A stretch of DNA of 64,000 bases. Source: Micropterus salmoides. Taxonomy: Eukaryota > Chordata > Actinopteri > Centrarchiformes > Centrarchidae. The stretch covers positions 18,796,664-18,860,663 of the forward strand of contig NW_024044459.1 in NCBI RefSeq assembly GCF_014851395.1. Direction: 5' to 3'. Of the stretch, positions 1 through 11,554 are shown one piece after another; the stretch's first letter is position 1; every line of letters starts with the position of its first letter. A model generated the notes under the pieces. The model had not been told where the DNA came from. It was given only the letters and a program-made list of their open reading frames with translations, and did no database searches. Made by a program: the position numbers and the translations under genes.

Positions 1-25
1 CAAGATAGGAGCATAACAGGCTCAC

Positions 26-3000
26 CATTTCCTTTTGTTGTAGCAAATGAAGGTCACAAAGGAGAGGAATAAGGTTATGATTCCCAGAGAAGTCAAGATT
101 TCCAGGATCAGCCAATCAGCTGTCAGCACAAGACAGTAGAAATATTAAACTTTAAGTAAGGGGATTGTTGTTTCCTACTTTTGAGTATAAATCACTCTGT
201 AAACTGAACTCAAATGGCTACCTGTGAGCATTTAAAATAATACTGTACAAGAGCATCTTTTGTAGCCTCAAATAATAAGAATAGTAAAAATTGTAGAATA
301 AACACAAATGTTAATTTCCAGTCACAGCTATACAGATATAACTATACATTCACATACTGTATGGCTCCAGCGTTATGGAGGAAGTGCCGCCTGTGTCCTC
401 GCCGGCTGAGGTGTAGGCCTTGACAGTAAATTTATAGGAGTCCTTATAGGAGAAACCTTTTACTGTGTAGGTCCTGCTTTCTAGGTCTGACAGACTGGCT
501 ATTCAAAGAACAGGGTGAAAAACAAAAAGGGAGAGAGGCACAGGAAGGAAAGAAAAGAAGGAGAAATAGAGAGAAGCAATGAGGAGGAAAGTGAGCTAAA
601 AAAATCAACATTTCAACAACATATTTTGATGCATATTGTAATAACATTAATTATACATGTTTTGTATTTGGTTCAAGCACTGTATTATAACAGCTGTATT
701 GTTTACACTTCACATTGTAACATTTACCTAGAAGTGTGAGATGGGAGCCATTACTGATGTAAATGTTGTAGCCCAGGAGGAAGCCTCTTCTGTTGGCCAG
801 CGGGATCTCTCCCCAGGTAAGGACAATATCAGTCCTGTCCTGCTGTCTGGTTGACAGCTGGACAGAACTGGAAGGGACTGTGGAAGCCGGAGGGGAGGGA
901 GGAAAGAAAACGGAAGAAAAGGATGGGAGACATAACAGAGAGAAGGAGTACTTAAAGAGTCAGCAATTGAAATGCAGAGTATCATTGTTTCTTCTAAAAG
1001 GACCAGCTTTCCATACACGGTGCTATCCTTACCAAGCTCCTGCGTATATCCCTGCCAGCGCTGCAGCAGCTCTGGGGCCTCCGAGGAGCAGCTGTACAGG
1101 GAAAAGGTGTACCTCACACCTGGCTGGAATTTTGCTGAAATAAAGAGATTATTATGTATTATACAGTATAATTTCAAATTTGACAGCCCCTTATTGGCAG
1201 ATACTAGAGACAAGATTTTGGTTGAGTATATGGGTTTGGGAATATAAGTTATTAAAGACTCTTCAAGAATGGTGGGAGGGACAAAGATAGTGACATTTTT
1301 ACCCTGTGCTGAATGCTGAAATACATACAATATTTGAAATATGCTGAAAACAATGCGCTATTTTTTTTACAAACTTGCTTGATGTCTTTTTAAAGGCAGC
1401 ATCAAGGCTGGCATACCTGACTCAATGGAGACATTAGTGTTTCCAGCAGCCACCTTGATCCACTCTACAGCGCAGTTCCACGTGCAGGAGGCATCATGCC
1501 ATTCTACCACATAACCACATGTCGCGTTGGCATCACTCTGCCAGAACAGAGGGAAACCGCTGTCCGTATAATATGCCCTGGACACAGCTAGGGGTTCCAC
1601 GTCTGGAAAGAAGAAAATATGCATAAAGGAATATAAAAACCGCATGTCCTCATATTCTCCTTTTATAACTAACTGACTGTGTTTCATGACTGTTGGAACC
1701 AAATAAACCCATCACCCAGTTGCCCTACATACCTATAAACGTGACTAAACATATCTCTAAACTTGTGCCTTTGAGAATAAATAAAACCAATCACCTTTTG
1801 CCTTATTACTTGCTTCTTATTTGCTAAACCCTTCCAAACACACTCTCCCCTCCATTTCCACATACCTGTCAAACGTAGAGGTAAAAGTACACTTGCAGGC
1901 TGAGACACCCCATCAGCATTCTTTGCAATGACGGTTGCTATGACCTTGTCACTGCTGAAGGTAGCAAATTGAGTGAGGTTGATTGGAGCAACAGAAGTAT
2001 CCGGTGAAAAGGTTTCAGTGTGTTGTAGATTTTCTTCAGGGCTCCACAAAGTAACTTCGTACCCTGTGATCTGACCATGACTCTGTCTCCGAGTCAGAGG
2101 CTAGAAGAAATCAAGTGAAATGGTGGAGAGAGAAAAAGCGTATTTTAAATCACCATTTATATACAATGTCAGATATTCATGATGCACAACACGTCAAGCT
2201 TCTTTATGCCAAAATGGAGAATGAGAGTAAAGGGAGGAAGAAGGAAGAAACGACACAGACACAAAGGATAAATGAGGACTTAAGCAGAAGAACCCAGACA
2301 GGCAATGCACTTGCTCATCATCTGATTGTAGTTTACTTGATCATGATGTAAATCTATGCTTGTCACAGTAAAAAATAACAACTGCAATCTAAATCTAAAA
2401 CAATTTATTTCAAAGATGAAAAAACTAAAATTACCTTCCAAACGACCTGCCCAGTGTTGTTTCTGTTCATCCACATCCACACATCAGGAGAATCTGGAAC
2501 TGAGAAGACAAAAAAAATACAAATGAAAAAGAAAAATGGCACTACTGCTGCTGTTTCATAATAAAAACTAAGTGACATTTCTACTGCTGAAATAAACAGA
2601 GCAAAAAGAAGATGACTACTAAAAATAAAAAAAGGACATATTTAAAGAAATGTTGACTGGCTTTTAATGGACACACTGACTTCACAGAAGGGCTTTACAG
2701 TAAAAAAATGTCTACTGTCTTTTGTTACTGACAAGTTATCACAATTTATAAGTAAGAAACATTTAGTTATACTAGCAATTAGTAAGATTTAAGATCAAGT
2801 CATTATGAACTGCTCTGAGCATGCTGGTAGCACACTTGACTGATGTCGATTTATATTACGGCTGAAACAATTGGTCCATCTGCAGAAAGTTAATCGACAA
2901 CAATTGTTGTCAACTATTTATAATCAATTGATTATTTATGCTTTTCTAAACACTAAAAAAATACATAAATCAGTAATAAAAAAGTTAAATTACTTGCAGC

Positions 3001-6000
3001 CCTAAATCACTGAAAACTCTGCTAAAATAAAGAGATACCACAAATATACCTCTTACCATAAGTGTTGGTTCTGAAGGAAAATGAATCGCTCCAGGTTCCC
3101 CACTTCCAGCGGTTCTGCTGAGCACCGCAGCGGACTCGAACACTGTAATCCTCATCAGGATACAGGTCCGATAGAACCACCGACTGCAGACCCACACCAG
3201 AGAAGGTATGCTGGACACATGAATTAGACTTCATTACTGTTTGGTATATCAAATGTCACAATAATGGAGATAACATGCAGATACAAGCTTGCATTTGTTG
3301 AAACTAATGAGGTATGTCGTAATGGAAATGTAGTGAAAGAATGGAAGTGGTATTGTCTGACTGTAGTACTACATATACAGAACCAGGACTATTAAAGATG
3401 GACAGAAAAAAAGGTTCTGTACATTGAAACAGACAGAGCAAAACAAGTGGTCTTCCCCTGACACACACACACACACACACTTTGTTCCTCTATCCCCCTT
3501 GGGGACATCTCATTGACATAATACATTCCCTAGCCCCTTACCCTAACCATCACAACTGCATTCTTAACCTTAACGTTAATTAACCTAAAGTTAAAGTCCC
3601 CATCGGGATATAAAAACATGCAACACACACAGACAACTCACCATTGTTTTGTACCCCTCAGAGGTAAGCTCTACCTGGCACTCAAGAGCCAGGGAGGAAT
3701 AGCTCTTGTACGTCCACCGCCACTGCAGAGTGGCATTCCATTCATGGACAACAGAGGTCAGGTTAGCTGGTGCTAACGGATGGACTGGAAGGGTAAAAAA
3801 AAAATTAATTAATTAAAATATAGTATAGTATTTAGAATTTTTTTTTATAAATATCAACTTTCAACAATCAACTTTATAAGAATTCTTCTGTATCAATCAA
3901 TTGATTTTCATAAGGTAAGGGCAAATACACCTACCTCTGTGACTCAGTTCAGCAGAGTCAGTGAGGCTATACTGGCCAAGATGATTCACAGCTACCAATT
4001 TCCAGTTACCCTCCCACTGGTCCACACTACACTTGTTCTGCTGCAGCAGGCTGCCACTAGCACAGGTCCTATAACACAAACATAACAGATTAAAAATAAA
4101 CAGTGGATTTGCTAACAGCGCATAAATAAAAACAACCAAATTAAATTACAATAAAATACGATCACTTTAGATACTCAATCTAAACTACAGTTTAACACAT
4201 TCATAATGTAACTTCTCTTCTGGTCAGCCTTCAGCCAATTCCTGTAAAAGTTCTGGCAGACAGCCAATCCACTATCAATATTAAATGGATGCAAAGAAGC
4301 AGCAAGGGGTTACTTAGTCTAAGTGCTTTACACTTCTTGTGATTTTCTCTTGGTTGATTTTTTTCTGGGCAGAAAACAACAGAAAGGGAATGGGAACAAT
4401 CATAAATAATTCAAGGATATTCAGTCAAAAACAAAGTGACATTGTATCACATCCTGGTCTGTCCCTAAACTGCTGTGAATCTGGCCAAAAAAAAAGCATC
4501 ACTGCCACCCCTATCCACTGAGATTTCCAACACACTGTGTTATGCTTTTGGATGCAAGTCAGATACAGATACCAATGTTTGATTATGTAGGATTTTTTTT
4601 CACCGTGTCAATAACTGATAAAATCTTATGGTAATTTCCACTTAACTTGTTGGGTTTGGTTGGCATTTGCCCATTTGTTGGTTCGTTGGTGTTGACTGCA
4701 TAACCATACCGAGACCACCTGATAAGATTAGTCTGGTTCCAACTAACTATGGTACAGTTGCTTTGTGATATGAAAGCAAAGCCCACCAACCAAACGATTT
4801 TGTGATAGCACGTATATGATTTAAGCATGAATACTAAAAGCTGCCCTACTATAAAATATTTTTCCTGATTGTGATTTATTAATAAATTGATCTTAGAAGT
4901 GTCACAAGTGTGTTGAGCTTGTGTCCTACTCTCGAATCTGTAGTCTTCTTTTTGTGAATGAGTCAGTGTGTGTAGTTCTGCTACCAAACCCGCGGCATAC
5001 AGTTTCGACAAAGTATCAGGTTACAGGTTGGGTTGCTTGCCGTTTTATTCCGTACACATGTAAGCGCAGCTGAGGTTTGGCTAATTTTAAAAGTAACTTA
5101 TTGTTTTTTGCGAGTGCAGCTCTGGTACCTGTTATTCAGCGAGTAGCGTGTTCTTCGTTTGCCATACAAATGTGTGTCTCGTCCTTGGTTCCACTGGCAC
5201 ACAGCTGAGATTAAGTCACGAGTCTCACACACAAAATCACTGGGCAGTGGAGGATCTGGGGAAGGGGACAAGTAGAAACTTAGTTACTTGCTTAATTGTA
5301 TTTAAATGAATAAACATAGATATAAATAATTACCTAGATTTATCTAAAAGAGAGAAAGACACTTCACATAGTCATCTTTACCACCAACAGACAAGTTGGA
5401 AGAATAATCTCTTCAGATAAACTCTTATATAAAACCATTTCACAGGCTGTATAACTGCATTTACACTGACATCTATCATTTCTTGAATTCTCTCTCTCTC
5501 TCTCTGCCACTCCAACCAATCTGAGGCATGACAACGAATCACACAGTTCTTAGCCATTCTTCTTACATCCAACAAACACCACTGTTCCAGTCACGCCTGT
5601 CTTCAGGTTGTTCTGACAGAAGACGTTGGTTCCCGTACTGTTGGTTGGTCCCTGATTAACTGCTGTAGTGGCGTAACTTCGCCTACTCAGTCGTGTTGTG
5701 TTCATTGCTATGGTGCCATAGGTGATGGTTCCAAAGAACTTCCCCTCTTCTACAATGCAACAGAAGGTGGTGTTGGCCCCCACAGGTGCAACTCTGTCCT
5801 GGGGGTACATTTGGAATTTCTCATTGCTGGGGAGATCGTTTCCTGAAAAGGAGTGAGGGAGAATGAAAAGAGCAGTGTTTAAAATTTTCAAATGAAGGAA
5901 GGAAGGAAGGAAGAGATATAAATAGAGATCTATATTCAGGCACAAAGGAAAGTCATTTGTTTGGCTTAAGAGTGAGATTCTAGAGAGAAAAAGAATTTGA

Positions 6001-8119
6001 ATAAGAAATGGCCTTCACTGCCACTGAACTAAGCAGTACGTTAATCCCAAATTGACAAGTCAGTCAAAGCAGTATTTATGTGTGTAATTACTGCCCGTCT
6101 GACCTTGAAGAATCTCAGTGTTGCTCCATTCACTTGTCGCCTGTCCATCTCTTGAGCGGATTCTGATCGACAGCGAGGTACACTCCAGAGGTTCAACTGA
6201 GGTCCAGTTCCACTGGTGCTGACCACTCACCTGATTCACTGCCACAGACACTGTCTCCTACAGGTAATACACAAAACACAGTGAGGGAATGAACCAGCAC
6301 AACATGAAGCTGGTAGATGACTGTTGGTGATGACAGTCATAGTTCAAGCAGGAAAACAAACCAACTCTTCTGAATTATTATATAATGTGCTGCAGAGGCA
6401 AATTAACTAAATATGGCTTTGAAAGCTGCTTTTAGAGTCTGAGAAAATGGCCAATAATTAGCTCATTGCACATATATATCTGTATCAGCCAATAAATGAC
6501 AAGAATTTAGAGTGCAGAAATCTGACAGAGATGCCAAAGATATGTTTTGAAGCAGCATCACCCTTCTATAGTTTGCCCACCAGCGAGTTTATGTTTAAAA
6601 AACAAAAAACAAATATTGGCTGGTATATAATTATCAGATTTTTTAAGCTCTCAAATATCAGACTCAAAAAACGGCCGGGCTACACTGTAGGCTCCTTTCA
6701 CGTGAGAATGTACCAAACTGTAATATAAATTTGTTAATAACAAATTAACAAAAAAAATAAATGTTCTTACGTAAAAGACAGTTTCATTGAGTTCAGTTCT
6801 TAGAATTATGAGGTCAAAGGTTGTGGCCGCTCCTCCCAGCCAGGATATGGATAGTTGCTGTGTAAGCATGTTGGCTGACAGGCTCACCTGCTGGGGTACA
6901 GAAGGCACTGGAGAAAAAAGCGGTTGGGACGTGATTAATAAACAGACTCAACACAAGTTTAAATCAGCAAAGATCAGCTTTTCAATCAGCTATTGTCACA
7001 ATTACAAATGCATTGGCATTCTCATGTTTCTTTTTTTGTTTGCATTGGAACAACACAAAAAAAGCCAAATCTGACACATTGCACAAAGAACTCCAAAAAT
7101 GGACTAGACCAAAAGTTTGGCACCTTTCCACCATCTTCAGAATTAATTGTTTCAAGCATGTGATGCTCCTTTAATTTATAAATAAACTCACCTGTAGCAA
7201 TTCACATGTGCTGGAAATATTGAAATCACACTTATAACCAGTTAAAATGGAGAAAGGTTAACTGAACCTCTGAGTTGTGTGTCTGTGTATACCACACTAT
7301 GCATGGACAAAAGAAAGAAGAGAAAAGAGTTGTCTGAGAATTCAAGAACCAAAAGTTTGGAAAAGCATGGACAATCTTAAGGCTACAAGTTCATCTCCAG
7401 ACATCTTAATGTTTCTGTGTCACTGTGCGCAAAAAAATTGATGAAAGATTGCAACAAAGGGTTGTTCGTGGATAAAGAAAGTCATCTTACAGCAGGACAA
7501 GGACCCAAGCATACTTCAAAAAGCACCCCAAAGCACTGGAGAGTTCATAAGTGGCCAGCAGTAAGACCAGATCTAAATCCCAGAGCACCTGTGGAGAGAT
7601 CTCACCAAGTAGTTGGGAGAAGGAACCCATCAAATCTCAAAGACCTGGAGCAGTTGGCAAAAGAAGAGTGGTCCAAAATTCCAGCACAGGGGTGTAAGAA
7701 ACTCAGTGATGGTTACACGAGGCGACTGATTTCAGTTATTTAAAAGGGTGTGCTACTAAACATTAAGTTGAGGGTGCCAATCATTTTGTCCATTTTTGGA
7801 GTTCTGTGTGGAATGTTTCAGATGTGTGTTTTTTTTCTCTGCTTTTTTTGTGTTGTTCCAATGCAAACAAAATAAATAAGCATGAGAATACCAAAGCATT
7901 TGTAATGGCAACAAAATTCTGGGAGAAGTAGTGCATTATGTGACAAACATGCAGTGGTGCCCATATTTTTGGCCATGACTCAGAATGTCACAGGTATAAT
8001 GTAGTTACCATCTTACCATCTTTAGCAAGAATGTGTATAGATGAGAGGCCCAGGAGAACACAGATGAGCAAGACAGGGCTCCAGTTGGGCTTTGAGCTGG
8101 GACTGACCAAGCAAGGCAT
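26..8119 (-). CDS. lifr: LIFR/OSMR-family cytokine receptor, 15 coding exons, 3' part cut by window edge
   Basis: Type I cytokine receptor of the gp130/LIFR group, which signals through gp130-type complexes and JAK/STAT at the plasma membrane (family knowledge). Coding exons read on the minus strand: 8017-8119, 6771-6907, 6104-6257, 5567-5842, 5129-5255, 3935-4068, 3642-3784, 3057-3210, 2435-2499, 1866-2100, 1417-1602, 1033-1134, 728-877, 358-498, 26-119. All have GT-AG borders and the phases chain to about 733 codons. Order: signal peptide (hydrophobic core about residues 16-32), one N-terminal FNIII half (35-131), an Ig-like domain (132-223, motif PQDRVAPVG, FCC, GTVVFVGYPP, very LIFR-like), a cytokine-receptor module with CETRDL and WGTWS (a WSXWS variant, about residue 400), three FNIII domains (410-703), then a transmembrane helix ending CYNKRKW. 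The start ATG at 8119 precedes the signal peptide. The Ig domain and membrane exon fit LIFR better than OSMR; lifra versus lifrb is unresolved. The cytoplasmic domain lies outside the window. Confidence 0.9.
2861..3004. repeat. Dispersed AT-rich repeat with GATTAATC/TAATCGA core
   Basis: Receptor intron sequence running from gctgaaacaattg to cttgcagccc. It has the TTAATCGA and ATTATTTAT core also seen at 9483-9720, 42390-42643, 44093-44290, 47340-47535 and 62521-62805. The ends resemble GGCTGCAAC-type termini. It is a high-copy fish repeat, probably a nonautonomous DNA element; its class was not established. Confidence 0.5.
3461..3480. repeat. (AC)10 microsatellite
   Basis: Uninterrupted AC dinucleotide run inside a receptor intron. 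Confidence 0.9.
5489..5507. repeat. (CT)n microsatellite
   Basis: Short CT run in the receptor intron between the Ig-domain exon and the next exon. Confidence 0.7.
6993..7980 (+). mobile_element. Degenerate Tc1-like transposon in receptor intron
   Basis: The piece at 7417-7743 translates to the C-terminal part of a Tc1/mariner transposase: a VRPDLNPRAPVE-like stretch, then the LEQLAKEEWSKIP and SDGYTRRL tail motifs. Flanking it, 6993-7125 and 7770-7915 are imperfect inverted copies of each other (tggaacaacacaaaaaaagc, tccaaaaatggac). The N-terminal and first catalytic parts are missing and the left outer end appears shortened, so it is not autonomous. It fills nearly the whole intron between the signal-peptide exon and the first FNIII exon of the receptor. 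Confidence 0.85.
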
Positions 8120-8228
8120 GGTGATCAGCTGAATGAGTTACTGTCTACTAATGCTAAGGTGGTGGACCCTTCACTACAGTAACACCATGCTAGACATCCT
8201 GAGAGGCAAGACACAGAGAGAGGCTGTC
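8120..8228 (-). other. lifr: 5' UTR part of the receptor's second exon
   Basis: A splice acceptor (pyrimidines then ccccacag) ends just above 8228 on the minus strand. The sequence from there to the ATG at 8119 has an in-frame stop and no good start. The initiating exon therefore has a noncoding leader spliced from at least one upstream noncoding exon, as in mammalian LIFR. That upstream exon was not located with certainty; the zone near 15.5 kb is the best candidate. Confidence 0.6.
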
Positions 8229-9482
8229 CTGTGGGGAAAGACAGCAGAAGAAAAAACAATGGTAAATGTAGAGATCTGCTAAAACACAAACATTATTTAA
8301 AAAAAGAAAAGGTAACACCTAAGCTACGAGGAAATTCAACCAAATTCAAGCGGAGAAAGCAAAGATTTGTCAGCTAACTGGAAAACCTATTTTGTTTAAA
8401 TTAAAAACTCCCTGAATGTCAACACACAGTGCTATTTATACTATCAAGGTGGTGTCAGGCTGAGAGCAGTTAAACTAAAGTGGTGGTCATACCAACATGA
8501 TGCCCTTATTCATGGAATATTCTGGCATGCACAGAAATGTCCTAAAATGTTTCTGGAGATTTGGTTAGTTTGCTCTTGTCAGTTCTGGGGGAGGAGCTAC
8601 AATCTGTCGCACAGTTTTGAATATCTGCAATGATTCCCTGCCAACTGTGTAGGTTGTATGAATGTAACCAGATGTACCACTGCCTGGAAAAGAGCCACAT
8701 TTTACATTAACACAAGAAAACACATCTCTCAGGTGGCTGCTTTCAGGCAAGATGTGGAAACACACGAGTCAGAGAATGCTGTTATATATAAAGCTTGCAT
8801 GTGTTGCTTATCCAATTCACCTCTCCTCTTCTCAAATGTTGAAGGCTAGTATTGTGAATAGCCAGATGGTGATCAAGTAGACAGAGACAGTAAAGCTGGG
8901 GACAAAGAACACTGACAGCTGGAGGTCTCAACACTTGGAACTTATTAGGTACTGTACAAATGAACATGCCTTAGTGTTACACGTTCAAGCACATTTAACT
9001 TCTACTTTCAGCATCATTTCAGTTTCAGTATTATTTAAATCAGATATATACATCCAAATGCGTAAAGTTACACTGTGCTGTGAAACATTACTTCAGAAAT
9101 GAATAGCACACTTCCCAAACTATCAACTACCAGCCACCTTCCAAGTACACAGGAGCTTTCATTTGTACTGCATGCATGACAGACCCTCAGACTCAAACCT
9201 TTGCTCAAACACACCAATTTCAGGGCAGCTGGGAGCAAATAAGATACAAGTGAATTTGAAGGTAGCAATGTTTCCATTTTTAGTATCTACACACCTCCTT
9301 CCACAGGCACCTTTAGCCAGAAAGCTGCGCTGTCACAACTTGCTCGCTGGCTGTCCGCTACAACTGCATACTTGGTGACTACAGCGATGTTATGGAATAA
9401 ACAAGTGATAAGTGACAGTACTGTTCACTGAAACATTTACAGCAAGTTAACAAGATTAAGAACAGAGATGAAACAAATGTAT

Positions 9483-9720
9483 CAGCAGCTATTTTGATAA
9501 TTACATTTTGTAGCAAAAATGCCAAACGCTGTCTTCAGCATCGTAATTGTGAGGATTTCCTGCTTTTCTTTATCTTGTGTGATAATAAACCTTTTATCTT
9601 TTTTGGACTGTTGGTCTGACCATTTTCTGAAGTTTTAAAGACCAAATGATTACTTGATGAAACCAGAAAATAATCAGCAGATTAATCTATAATGAAAATT
9701 ATCGTTAGTTGAAGCCCTTA
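9483..9720. repeat. Dispersed AT-rich repeat, GATTAATC family copy
   Basis: Contains ttttctgaagttttaaagac, aataatcagcagattaatc and ataatgaaaattatcgttag, ending gttgaagccc. The same order of blocks occurs at 42390-42643 and, diverged, at 47340-47535 and 62521-62805, so this is one repeat family. Confidence 0.6.
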
Positions 9721-10867
9721 TTACTTCAGTAGTCAAATACTTGCAATGCAATACTTGCATACAGATGGATTTAACAAAATCATATTAGTAATAGTGCAAA
9801 AATAAATGTAACAATGGGCATACAAATGGTTTCAGCTGGACATACTGAAAAAAACAGGTTACTGCAAAAACATCTACATAGGGAATACAAGGTCAAAGCT
9901 TAGCCTGTGCATTACGTGATTCTCTAAAACCAGAACAACAAAAGCATCATGCCTGATTAAAACACAAAAGGAGATGTTGCAATAACTTTAATATGAGTCT
10001 CGGCCTTAATGAGCCTGCACGTGCACGTTTGTGTAGTTAATTCTCTGTTATTTGTGTGTTTAACTGTCATAGATACTTGGTGCAGTCTGTCTGGTTTCCC
10101 TTGAGACAGGCTGGGGCAGGCCTCAGACAGATTGGTAGCTTGATTAAACAATGCTCTTGGCCAAGCACGTTACTGCAACAACATGTAAAAAAATCAACAC
10201 AGGCATACACAAACACACATGCAAAATCCATTACAGGTAACTTTATAAGAGAGTCAAATACTAACCTGCCTAAAAATGACAATGCAATAATAAAACACAA
10301 CATTGCTCCCAATTTCTGGAAATGTTTTTTAAAGACCATGGTGGATGATTTACAGTTGTTTTCCTTTCAGAGTGAAAGGGGCAAAACAAGCTGCTACATG
10401 TGCCAAAGACTTGCAGCCCATGATGGCACTTCACATGAAGCTACACAAACAAACACACACCGATTCCAAAGAGAAAGCTTACATTACGGGGAAGGAGGAC
10501 AGGAGCAGCTTTTCAGCTTGTTTATCCAACTGCCTGCTTGAGGTTTCATTCCAAGTCGCACTTAGTTTAGTTTCATTTTCATCTAGACCCAGTCAATCAT
10601 TGATAAAAACAAGAGTGTTCTGTAAATAATAAAGCTCCTGTGTAGGTCAGATTAAAAAAATATTCCAGGGGACGTTTCAAAAACCTTTTAATACATTAAA
10701 AAGACCAGTGAAGTGTGAACATTTTAACAAAACACATCTTGTCCAAATAAGAAATATTAGTGAACTGAGATCTGTAGAGATGCTTGTACACGCATACATT
10801 TCATCTCACATCAACTTCTGTGATACACTTATCATGTCTTAGCATATCTGCCTTTTGATCTTCTGCA

Positions 10868-11200
10868 GGTAACCCAGACCGTTGCCACAAGGTCCCCCAC
10901 CCCTATACAAAGATCTCTTCACTGGCTCCCTTTTGCATATAGGATCCAGTTCAAGATTGTCATTTTTACTTGCAGAGCACTGCACGGTCCTGCATATGTG
11001 ACTGAACTACTACCCTCTTACTCATCAGCTCGCTCTCTTAGGTCTAACAAGCAAAACCTGTTGTCTCTCCCACGCACACACGCTTTAGGCCCTGTGGTGA
11101 TGAAGCTTTAGAGGCAACAGCACCCAAACTCTGGACTGCTCTGCCCGGCACCCTTAACGGTCTGCTAATTCTGTGGATTACTTCCAAAGGCAGGAAAAAC
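10868..11200 (+). mobile_element. 3' tail of an L2-type LINE reverse transcriptase ORF
   Basis: Translation with frameshifts gives the C-terminal hallmark of fish L2-type LINEs: SLHWLPF, then CRALHGPAYVTELL, SSARSLRS and a later leucine/proline-rich end. Only the extreme end of ORF2 is present and it contains stops, so it is a dead, 5'-truncated copy. It differs in sequence from the LINE tail at 18001-18460. Confidence 0.7.
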
Positions 11201-11310
11201 ACCCCTGTTTAGACCAGTGTTTGGCTAACTTTTATTTACCAGGTCTATATTTTATGCATTTATTTTTATTACGTACTATCTATTTATTGTGCATTTCTTT
11301 ACTGTTTACC

Positions 11311-11554
11311 GGGCTGTGGTTCAGGAAATAGAGCGGGTTGCCCGTTAAGGTTGGCGGTTCAATCCCCGGCTCCTCCAGGCTGCATGTCGAAGTGTCCTTG
11401 GGCAAGATACTGAACCCCGAATTGCCCCTGGCGATTGTTCCACCAGTGCATGAATGTGATCATTTCTGTTTGAGCACTTAGGCTCTGTGTGTGAATGGTG
11501 AATGCAGATGTAGTGTAAAAGCGCTTTGAGTGGTCGAAAAGACTAGAAAGGTGC
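11311..11554 (+). mobile_element. tRNA-derived SINE
   Basis: The head carries pol III-like boxes (a gtggttcaggaaatagagcg A-box-like part and a ggttcaatcc B box). A conserved body follows (tgcatgtcgaagtgtccttg, gggcaagatactgaacccc) and the copy ends agcgctttgagtggtcga. This arrangement is an abundant teleost SINE. The tRNA part is diverged and is not a functional tRNA gene. Confidence 0.8.

Noticed and set aside
4583..5011. 142-codon minus-strand open frame in a receptor intron
   Set aside because: It matches no family I know, lies between two firmly placed receptor exons and has irregular composition.
7417..7743. 108-codon open frame taken as a host gene
   Set aside because: It is the tail of a Tc1 transposase within an element with inverted ends.
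11311..11390. tRNA gene
   Set aside because: Pol III-like boxes are present, but the sequence continues into a known SINE body and does not fold as an intact tRNA.
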